DNA of 7,663 bases from Muribaculaceae bacterium (GTDB lineage Bacteria > Bacteroidota > Bacteroidia > Bacteroidales > Muribaculaceae): the NCBI GenBank assembly GCA_016287065.1, contig JAEEVB010000111.1:1-7663 (forward strand), written 5' to 3'. Below, in pieces: positions 1-4,837 of the stretch. How positions within the stretch are numbered: the first letter of the stretch is position 1; every line of letters starts with the position of its first letter. The position numbers were made by a program, and so were the translations under genes. Below the pieces are notes generated by a model that was not told the DNA's origin, did not search any database, and saw nothing but the letters and a program-made list of their open reading frames with translations.

Positions 1-19
1 CGACGACCTCCCCTTCTAA
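1..19 (+). CDS. ssb: C-terminal tip of single-stranded DNA-binding protein (partial)
   Basis: Only the last five codons and the stop lie in the window. Reading from base 2, they give D-D-L-P-F-TAA. An acidic pair followed by L/I-P-F at the extreme C-terminus is the hallmark of bacterial SSB. In that family the tip docks partner enzymes of replication, recombination and repair, such as PriA, RecQ and exonuclease I. The other two forward frames also stop early (bases 24-26 and 31-33) but end in nothing recognisable. The hairpin with a T-tract at 50-90 fits a gene end here. With so few residues visible, the call rests on the motif and its exact C-terminal position; the rest of the gene lies left of the window. 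Confidence 0.7.
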
Positions 20-49
20 CCCTTAGAAAATAACTGGGCCACGATACAC

Positions 50-90
50 AGCGAGGCGGGCAGAATCATGTCACGCCTCGCTTGCTTTTT
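50..90 (+). terminator. Intrinsic terminator candidate after ssb
   Basis: A perfect 9-bp inverted repeat pairs 50-58 (AGCGAGGCG) with 74-82 (CGCCTCGCT) around a 15-nt loop. It is followed by TGCTTTTT, so the T-rich side lies downstream on the + strand. It begins 30 nt after the stop codon of the SSB tail. The loop is longer than usual for an intrinsic terminator, which lowers confidence. On the opposite strand no T-tract follows, so it would act for the + strand gene only. Confidence 0.55.
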
Positions 91-138
91 GGGATGTGGG
101 GGAAGCGTGGGAAAAATGGGAATTCCGGGAAATATGGG
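91..138 (+). other. Periodic G-tract, possible G-quadruplex
   Basis: GGG runs begin at 91, 98 (five Gs), 109, 118, 127 and 136. The last four are exactly 9 bases apart, giving GGG-N6 units and a GGGN6GGGN6GGGN6GGG layout on the + strand. Intramolecular quadruplex folding is possible, though 6-nt loops are moderately long. No open reading frame with credible composition covers this stretch. A degenerate copy of the palindrome found at 349-368 follows at 143-156. Confidence 0.3.
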
Positions 139-169
139 TGGAGGACAGGGCACGCGCTGGGAATCTAGG

Positions 170-184
170 CCGGGCTGCGCCCGG
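170..184. repeat. Small GC palindrome
   Basis: CCGGGC (170-175) pairs perfectly with GCCCGG (179-184) across a TGC loop. No T-tract follows on the + strand, and on the - strand the next bases are not T-rich, so it is not a good terminator. It lies in the gene-free interval with other palindromes and may be a fragment of a dispersed repeat. Confidence 0.4.
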
Positions 185-228
185 GAAATCTTACAAATAG
201 TATCAAATCTTTCATATTTATTTTCTGT

Positions 229-324
229 CGCCCCGACGGGGCTAATATTATTACCTATCATCCGTTACAGGGGTTGCGCCTACGGCTCCACCTCTGCCTA
301 TTTTCACACGCCCCTACGGGGCTT
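229..324. repeat. REP-like composite palindromic element
   Basis: Two outer hairpins flank a central one. GCCCC-GAC-GGGGC occupies 230-242 and GCCCC-TAC-GGGGC occupies 310-322; both are followed by TA or TTA. Between them, 268-294 forms an imperfect outer stem (CAGGGGTTG against CCACCTCTG) around an inner GCC-TAC-GGC hairpin at 278-286. From memory, this arrangement matches dispersed intergenic elements common in Bacteroidetes genomes. They resemble REP/BIME elements, which in other bacteria are mobilised by RAYT (IS200-like) transposases. No transposase is present here. Its position between convergent genes is typical for such elements. Confidence 0.65.
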
Positions 325-347
325 AGCGGACAGGACACGACGCCGGA

Positions 348-409
348 CGGACAGGGCACGCCCTGTCCCTACAACAATGACCCAATCTACAGCAATGCCG
401 CACAATCTC
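348..409. repeat. 62-bp direct repeat with 20-base palindrome, copy 1
   Basis: The unit begins with the palindrome GGACAGGGC-AC-GCCCTGTCC (349-368), then CCTACA and an A/C-rich tail. Copy 2 lies 97 bases downstream and differs at three positions (374, 379 and 382 in this copy). Degenerate partial copies of the palindrome occur at 143-156, 327-341 and 426-442. The structure fits a dispersed REP-like family; genome-wide copy number cannot be judged from this window. Confidence 0.65.
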
Positions 410-444
410 AGAAGTCACGGAGGGCGGACAGGGCACGCCTTGAA

Positions 445-506
445 CGGACAGGGCACGCCCTGTCCCTACAGCAATAACGCAATCTACAGCAATGCCGCAC
501 AATCTC
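445..506. repeat. 62-bp direct repeat with 20-base palindrome, copy 2
   Basis: This is the second copy of the unit at 348-409, with the same palindrome intact at 446-465. Identity ends at 507, where the flanks diverge. A degenerate palindrome (426-442) sits directly before it, so the array reads intact, broken, intact. There is no coding potential. Confidence 0.65.
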
Positions 507-515
507 GGAGGACTC

Positions 516-558
516 GGGGGTGGATGGAGGGGCAAAGATAAGGGATGGGGGTGGTGGG
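516..558 (+). other. G-rich stretch, possible G-quadruplex
   Basis: G runs of three to five bases lie at 516-520, 529-532, 542-544, 547-551 and 556-558, with short loops between the last three. This is a second G-tract cluster on the same strand as 91-138, so the two bracket the palindromic repeats. Nothing coding is apparent. Folding is a possibility only. Confidence 0.3.
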
Positions 559-570
559 AGTCATGTCATG

Positions 571-610
571 AACACACAAAGGGCTGGCAAATGCCAGCCC
601 TTATTGTGTT
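571..610 (-). terminator. Terminator of the dockerin gene array
   Basis: A perfect 9-bp stem, GGGCTGGCA (581-589) and TGCCAGCCC (592-600), encloses a 2-base AA loop. Further imperfect pairing extends it outward (571-576 with 605-610). On the - strand it begins about 15 nt after the stop codon of the 625-1920 gene and is followed by CTTTGTGTGTT, a mixed T-rich tail. The A/T-rich flanks also allow some function on the + strand. Confidence 0.75.
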
Positions 611-624
611 TATATTTGATTGGG

Positions 625-1920
625 TTAGATGACCCCGAGGATGATGTTGACGAGTGTGGTGACGTCGGTCACATTCACCTTGCCGTCGCCATTAATGTCG
701 CCCCTCAGTCCAGTGCCGCCACCTTGGCCGGCACCCTCGTCAATCACATAGAAGTCTTTCCACACATCCATGGCGCGGTAACGACCCACGCTGCCTTTGG
801 GCACATGCAGGTCGCAGTAGCCGTTTACCTGAACTCCGCTGAACACGCTTGCATCGATGCCGATGGGCTTCTCTCGCAGGCTAGTGACATCGCCTAGCAA
901 GGTGCAGCCGGCGAATGCCGAGTTGCCAATGCTGCTGAAGTTGTTAGGCAGGGTCACCGACTCCAGTGCGGGGCAATCCTTGAAAGCGTTCTCAGGAATA
1001 ACAGTAACCGAGTTGCCCAGCGTCAATGTCTTGAGTGCGCTCTTGGTATAATACTTGATATCTACTGCCACATTGCTGTCGATGTTCAGTGTCTCAAGGG
1101 CATCGCAACTAGTAAACGAATGAACACCTATAGTTCTGACACTGCTGGGAATAGCCACGCTTCTCAATCCCTTGCATTGATTGAAAGCATAGATGCCAAT
1201 TGAGTCAACGCTATTAGGGATGGTCATGCTTGATAACCTTGTACAACTCTGGAATGCATTAGAGCCTATAGTTCTAACGCTATTTGGAATGGAAACCCTT
1301 TCTAAGGCATCACATGCGTGAAAAGCATATGTTTTAATTAAAGTCACCCAATTAGGGATATCAAAACTTTTTAGCGATAAGCAGCCTGAGAACATGGACC
1401 AACCTATATAAGTGAGACTGGTGGGAATATTGACTGATTGTAGTTTTTTGCAATTAGTAAAAATTCCATCACCAACGGTGCTTACCGTGTTGGGCAGCGT
1501 TATCGAGACCAGACAGGTATCATAATTAAATGCAAAATTTTGTATTTCGGTGAGCTCGCTACCCTCGGCGAAGGTGACGCTGCTTAACGATGTGCAGTAA
1601 GTTAAGGCACTAGCCCCGATGGTTTTGACCGTCTTGGGGATTGAAACCCCTGTAATGACTGCACATTTACTAAAAGAAGCAGGGCCGATGGCGGTAACGG
1701 TATAGGCTTTGTTGCTGTGATACACGGTTTCGGGAATGGTGACTGTGCCACCCAAATTGCTGTAAGCCGATGGGTTCATGTCGGGAAACAATTCCCAGGT
1801 CAGAGACACCGTGTTATCGCCCGTGATGTTGTAGCACAGGCCGTTGTACATAAAGTCGTAAGCGCTGGCGCTTAGCGAAGCGAGCAGCAAGAGTGCTGCA
1901 GTTAATAAAATCTTTTTCAT
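625..1920 (-). CDS. Secreted BspA-like LRR protein with half a dockerin
   Basis: This is a predicted exported surface or secreted binding protein of 431 residues. Residues 1-20 form a Sec signal peptide (MKKILLTAALLL, then a small-residue SASA site before YDF) with no lipobox. Residues 70-380 carry BspA/LRR_5 repeats with the recurring pattern IP-x-S/T-V-x-x-IG-x-x-A-F-x-x-C-x-x-L. They end in the VPKGSVGRYRAMDVWKDF motif that often closes this repeat domain in Bacteroidales. A Gly-rich linker (396-406) leads to a single dockerin-type EF-hand (407-431; ligand positions D408, N410, D412, N416, D419). BspA relatives bind host or matrix proteins; that role here is inferred. The oddity is one EF-hand where neighbours have two. 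The ATG at 1918-1920 is chosen because it gives the signal peptide. A terminator follows the stop. Confidence 0.9.
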   Translation of the reverse strand: MKKILLTAALLLLASLSASAYDFMYNGLCYNITGDNTVSLTWELFPDMNPSAYSNLGGTVTIPETVYHSNKAYTVTAIGPASFSKCAVITGVSIPKTVKTIGASALTYCTSLSSVTFAEGSELTEIQNFAFNYDTCLVSITLPNTVSTVGDGIFTNCKKLQSVNIPTSLTYIGWSMFSGCLSLKSFDIPNWVTLIKTYAFHACDALERVSIPNSVRTIGSNAFQSCTRLSSMTIPNSVDSIGIYAFNQCKGLRSVAIPSSVRTIGVHSFTSCDALETLNIDSNVAVDIKYYTKSALKTLTLGNSVTVIPENAFKDCPALESVTLPNNFSSIGNSAFAGCTLLGDVTSLREKPIGIDASVFSGVQVNGYCDLHVPKGSVGRYRAMDVWKDFYVIDEGAGQGGGTGLRGDINGDGKVNVTDVTTLVNIILGVI

Positions 1921-2198
1921 AGGTTTAAATCACTATTTAGTTATTTGTTATAGTTTTCGAGCAGTTCTAATTCTGTAAATATTCATGGCCGGAAAAACCA
2001 CTTTGCAACTCTACCCTATTACAGATCAGATGACACCGAGAATGATGTTGATGAGTGCGGTGATGTCGGTCACGTTGACTTTTCCGTCGCCGTTCAAGTC
2101 GGCGCGCTCGTCATCCTTGGGAACAACACCCAAAATCATGTTGACGAGTGCCGTCACATCGCTGACATTCACCTTGCCATCGCCGTTGACATCGCCAG
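1885..2198. repeat. Large direct repeat, copy 1 (dockerin-spacer-signal peptide)
   Basis: This block covers the dockerin coding end of the 2026-3144 gene, the whole 105-bp spacer and the first codons of the 625-1920 gene. It matches 3109-3421 with about 12 mismatches and one single-base indel (TTGTTATAG against TTGTATAG), counted by eye. The spacer is as conserved as the coding parts, so recent duplication or gene conversion is more likely than selection on protein alone. Confidence 0.9.
1921..2025 (-). promoter_or_regulatory. Intergenic leader upstream of the half-dockerin LRR gene
   Basis: This 105-bp spacer is A/T-rich next to the start codon and has no Shine-Dalgarno sequence, as is usual in Bacteroidetes. 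I see no convincing terminator for the gene to its right, so read-through from it is plausible. No clear TAnnTTTG promoter box is present. The sequence is almost the same as 3145-3248, so the two LRR genes probably share expression signals. Confidence 0.35.
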
Positions 2199-3144
2199 GA
2201 GTTGTTGTCACCAGGTCTTCGACAATGGTACAGTGATACCACGGATAATATTTTCGATATTTCTCTTTGGAACCTTTGGGCACATGTAAAGTGAGCGAGA
2301 AGACATCTACTCCCCTGAACGCATCATAGTCTTGGAGAGTCGGCGGGTCTACGGGATAGGAAAAGATTTCGCTCAATGCTGAGCAGCCGGAAAAGGCATT
2401 ATCCTTAATGTATTCGACTTTTTGGCCAAAGATGACAGTCCTCAAATTGGTACAATAATAGAAAGATCTCCAACCAATGGTGTCCACACCATTGCCCGTG
2501 CTCATGCTCTGCAGACTAGTACATTCATAGAAAGCACAATCATTGATGGAGGTTATTTCATCGGGGATTTCGAGATTTTGTTCCTCGGCGCCATTCAAAT
2601 ACAGGTGATGTGCATAACTGAGTGGACTATCCCAAAACATATTAAACGAGAGCCTACACCAGGCAGCAATGTCGGTGACATAAACGGCCGTCAATCCTTC
2701 ACATTCATAAAACGCATATTCACCGATGCTTGCGAGCGACTTGGGAATGCTCACACCAGTCAGTCCGCTGCAATTGCCAAAACCATAATTACCGATGCTG
2801 GTAACACCCTCGGGGATAGTGACCACCCCCGTTAGGCCTGAACAACCATAAAAAGAATAGGCACCAATTGTTTTGATGTTTTTTCCAAAAGTTACCGAGG
2901 TGATGTTACCATTGTCTCGGAACGCTTCATTAAGGACTGTAACCTTGTAATAACGGCCTTTATAGAGCGCTTGATCGGGAATAACGACATGACCTGCAAC
3001 CGAGGCAGTATAGTTGTTGTAAACCAGAGACACCGTGCCATCTTCATTGATGTTGTAGGCAAAATTGTCATACTCAAAGTCAGAGCTCCAGGCAACTTGC
3101 ACACAAGTCAGCAAGAGTGCTGCAGTTAATAAAATCTTTTTCAT
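2026..3144 (-). CDS. Secreted BspA-like LRR protein with full dockerin
   Basis: The product has 372 residues. Residues 1-20 are a Sec signal peptide whose first 12 residues, MKKILLTAALLL, equal those of the downstream paralogue; cleavage after AWS is likely. The Cys at residue 14 is in a poor lipobox context. Residues 22-65 hold a short beta-rich N-terminal segment like the paralogue's. Residues 66-300 hold BspA/LRR_5 repeats (IPEGVTSIGNYGFGNCSGLT type), closing with HVPKGSKEKYRKYY. Residues 317-372 are a two-part dockerin: D318, N320, D322, N326, D329, then D349, N351, D353, N357, D360. It is likely a surface adhesion or binding protein. It sits 104 bp after the gene to its right and 105 bp before the one to its left, same strand, possibly one transcript. 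Confidence 0.9.
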   Translation of the reverse strand: MKKILLTAALLLTCVQVAWSSDFEYDNFAYNINEDGTVSLVYNNYTASVAGHVVIPDQALYKGRYYKVTVLNEAFRDNGNITSVTFGKNIKTIGAYSFYGCSGLTGVVTIPEGVTSIGNYGFGNCSGLTGVSIPKSLASIGEYAFYECEGLTAVYVTDIAAWCRLSFNMFWDSPLSYAHHLYLNGAEEQNLEIPDEITSINDCAFYECTSLQSMSTGNGVDTIGWRSFYYCTNLRTVIFGQKVEYIKDNAFSGCSALSEIFSYPVDPPTLQDYDAFRGVDVFSLTLHVPKGSKEKYRKYYPWYHCTIVEDLVTTTPGDVNGDGKVNVSDVTALVNMILGVVPKDDERADLNGDGKVNVTDITALINIILGVI

Positions 3145-3421
3145 AGGTTTAAATCATTATTTAGTTATTTGTATAGTTTTCGAGCAGTTTTAATTCTGTA
3201 AATATTCATGGCCGGAAAAACCACTTTGCTACTCTACCCTATTACAAATCAGATGATACCGAGAATGATGTTGATGAGTGCGGTGATGTCGGTCACGTTG
3301 ACTTTTCCGTCGCCGTTCAAGTCGGCGCGCTCGTCATCCTTGGGAACAACACCCAAAACCATGTTGACGAGTGCCGTGACATCGCTCACATTGATTTTGC
3401 CATCGCCGTTGATATCGCCAG
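3109..3421. repeat. Large direct repeat, copy 2 (dockerin-spacer-signal peptide)
   Basis: This is the second copy of the 1885-2198 block. It spans the dockerin coding end of the 3249-4667 gene, the 104-bp spacer and the signal peptide start of the 2026-3144 gene. Crossing over between the copies would remove about 1.2 kb, deleting the 2026-3144 gene cleanly while leaving both junction genes in frame. Confidence 0.9.
3145..3248 (-). promoter_or_regulatory. Intergenic leader upstream of the full-dockerin LRR gene
   Basis: This 104-bp spacer is nearly identical to 1921-2025. It is A/T-rich before the ATG, with no Shine-Dalgarno sequence and no clear terminator hairpin. A promoter may be present because the leader is duplicated along with the gene start, but I cannot point to a firm -7 or -33 element. 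Confidence 0.35.
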
Positions 3422-4667
3422 TGTCAACATCTGGAGTGGTGCCCGTGAGCGCCAGTTCGGCAAGTTGGAACACATAATGGTCGTTCTGCCAGCCACCTTT
3501 GCCGCACACTTCGCTCACCTCGAAACGGAAGTATTGATACTCGGTGTTGACGCCGCTGATGTTGAAATTGTAGTCGGTAGTATTGGCAGTGCCCAGGCCA
3601 GCAGCGGCACCATCGCTCACATCAACAATCGTGGTCCAGGAGTCGGCCTGCTTGGCTTTGGCATAGATTTTCCACTTTTTGGGGTTGCGACCTCTCCAAT
3701 GATCTGTGTCGTTGCCCGTGGTCATAACGTAACCTGTGGGGACGAATGGAATATTGCTCTTGAAGTCAACCCAGATGGTCTCCCAAGTGTCAGTGCCGTT
3801 CTCGACGCACCACTTGGTTGTCCTCATTTTGTCGAACAGCTTGTAATGGTCTTCGGCCGAGCTGGTTTGCACATTGTTAGGTGTGTGCACGTCGTAGGGT
3901 GTGAATGTGAGCACAACAACATGCGGGTCGGAGCCCTCCAGTTTGGGAACGGTGAATTGCTTTGTGATGGTACTCATCTCCTTGCCTTGTTCCTGTGCCG
4001 TGGCTTTTACAATAATCACCTTGTCTTTATTGGTACGCTGAATTGAACAAGGATTATCAACGCTTGCACTATTAACATAGAGATGTATTGTACCAACACC
4101 CGTAGCTTTCACAGTACAATAACTTTCATAAGTATCAAATGAAATCGAAGCTTGGGGTGTCACATTTGGGTCCTCTTCAACATTGACCTCAATCGCCCTA
4201 AAAGTTGTTTGTTTGTCGGTTGTGAACGAAAAACCCTCATTGTTCTTGTAAGTAAGATACTGCTTAGTAACAACAGAAGTCTCAGGATCGGGAATGTTAC
4301 AATAGATGTAGAACTCTTCTCCATTACCTGTTTCACAATAGTCAAATGGTCCGGTATCGCTCCAGTGAGCACCGTTACTCAGATAAGACTTTGTTTGCTT
4401 GTTGTAAAGCCTGTAACCAGACTCAGGATCGCCCACAAAACACCATATATAGCCAGGATGACTGTAATGATCATCTCCTCCCATACTCATCCATACTTCT
4501 TGAACTAATTGTCCCGATGGATCGGGAGTGGCATAAATGTTCCAATCACCTAAATTCAAATTATACCAATGAATGGGCATTGTGCCGGGGTCGGGCGTGG
4601 CCACAAATGGCTGTGCCTGCAACATCACAGGAAATAATACTGCTAATAAAAAAAGTAACTTTTTCAT
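3249..4667 (-). CDS. Secreted F5/8 type C domain protein with dockerin
   Basis: The product has 472 residues. Residues 1-19 form a Sec signal peptide (MKKLLFLLAVLFPVMLQAQ). Residues 30-162 are a Bacteroidales-type N-terminal domain starting PIHWYNLNLG, with a WCF core and an LYNKQTKSYL segment; its function is unknown to me. Residues 172-242 resemble a chitobiase C-terminal/Ig-like beta domain. Residues 251-409 are an F5/8 type C (discoidin-like, galactose-binding fold) domain containing WETIWVDFKS, RNPKKWKIYAK and GKGGWQNDHYVFQLAEL. Residues 417-472 are a complete dockerin with calcium loops at 418-429 and 449-460. Such proteins bind carbohydrate or surface ligands; no catalytic domain is seen. 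Its order of domains equals a unit of the large gene upstream, so it is probably a shorter paralogue. Confidence 0.9.
   Translation of the reverse strand: MKKLLFLLAVLFPVMLQAQPFVATPDPGTMPIHWYNLNLGDWNIYATPDPSGQLVQEVWMSMGGDDHYSHPGYIWCFVGDPESGYRLYNKQTKSYLSNGAHWSDTGPFDYCETGNGEEFYIYCNIPDPETSVVTKQYLTYKNNEGFSFTTDKQTTFRAIEVNVEEDPNVTPQASISFDTYESYCTVKATGVGTIHLYVNSASVDNPCSIQRTNKDKVIIVKATAQEQGKEMSTITKQFTVPKLEGSDPHVVVLTFTPYDVHTPNNVQTSSAEDHYKLFDKMRTTKWCVENGTDTWETIWVDFKSNIPFVPTGYVMTTGNDTDHWRGRNPKKWKIYAKAKQADSWTTIVDVSDGAAAGLGTANTTDYNFNISGVNTEYQYFRFEVSEVCGKGGWQNDHYVFQLAELALTGTTPDVDTGDINGDGKINVSDVTALVNMVLGVVPKDDERADLNGDGKVNVTDITALINIILGII
3441..3917 (-). repeat. F5/8 type C module, copy in the 472-residue protein
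   Basis: This coding segment is one of three closely similar F5/8C modules in the window; the others are at 5020-5490 and 5959-6435. The protein is closest to the 5959-6435 copy, sharing TPNNVQT, WETIWVDFKS, GAAAGLGTANTTDY and VSEVCGKGGWQN. Long DNA stretches also match between the copies, which points to duplication or conversion of the module. Confidence 0.85.
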
Positions 4668-4672
4668 AATTA

Positions 4673-4714
4673 TTTAGTTTTTAGTTTTTAGTTGTCAGGT
4701 TTCAGTTATCAGGT
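4673..4714. repeat. Heptamer tandem repeat in the leader of the 472-residue protein
   Basis: Six 7-base units run without gaps on the + strand: TTTAGTT three times, then GTCAGGT, TTCAGTT and ATCAGGT. In the transcript these are AACTAAA-like units ending 5 nt before the start codon at 4667. Similar A/C-rich runs are familiar before Bacteroidetes genes. Copy-number change by slippage would alter the spacing of upstream signals to the start codon. Confidence 0.7.
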
Positions 4715-4749
4715 TCTCGGATGTTTCAGAGAACTCGGAGTTCTCCGAG
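4713..4749 (-). promoter_or_regulatory. Overlapping alternative hairpins in a leader
   Basis: Three pairings compete for shared bases: GTTCTC (4713-4718) with GAGAAC (4729-4734), GAGAAC (4729-4734) with GTTCTC (4740-4745), and CTCGGA (4734-4739) with TCCGAG (4744-4749). Each is a perfect 6-bp stem. They cannot all form together, which is the layout of a switching leader. The segment lies 46-82 nt upstream of the ATG at 4667. The stems are short and no T-tract follows on the - strand, so a regulatory role is unproven. Confidence 0.3.
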
Positions 4750-4807
4750 CTATTCTCTAATCTCTCACCCCCAAACTCCTGCGAAGCAAGAATTTAGCCC
4801 TAGCCAA

Positions 4808-4837
4808 CATCTTGGGAATCAGTTGATTCCCAAGATG
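4808..4837 (-). terminator. Perfect 14-bp inverted repeat over a stop codon
   Basis: CATCTTGGGAATCA (4808-4821) pairs fully with TGATTCCCAAGATG (4824-4837) across a 2-base loop. It includes the last codons (I-L-G-I-N) and the TGA stop of the large gene. On the - strand the sequence after the stem is TTGGCTAGGGC, without a T-tract, so it is not a standard intrinsic terminator. It may still cause pausing, block 3' exonuclease decay or limit read-through into the next gene. Confidence 0.45.

Noticed and set aside
348..506. CRISPR array
   Set aside because: Only two 62-bp copies exist, the gap between them contains a decayed copy of the palindrome, and no cas gene is present.
68..541. Open + strand frame of 157 codons across the palindromic repeats
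   Set aside because: Its translation follows the repeat sequence, has no domain or sensible composition, and overlaps hairpins. It is more simply non-coding.
3100..3107. Lipoprotein signal at Cys 14 of the 2026-3144 product
   Set aside because: The context LLTC fits the lipobox poorly, there is a good signal peptidase I site after AWS, and the paralogue has no Cys there.
625..4667. Type IX secretion C-terminal sorting domain
   Set aside because: The C-termini are clear EF-hand dockerin repeats; no separate beta-rich sorting domain follows.
4736..4772. Bacteroidetes promoter in the leader of the 3249-4667 gene (TTTG, 19-base gap, TAGCTCGG on the - strand)
   Set aside because: The -7 box differs from TAnnTTTG at two positions and falls inside the hairpin region; such partial matches are expected by chance.
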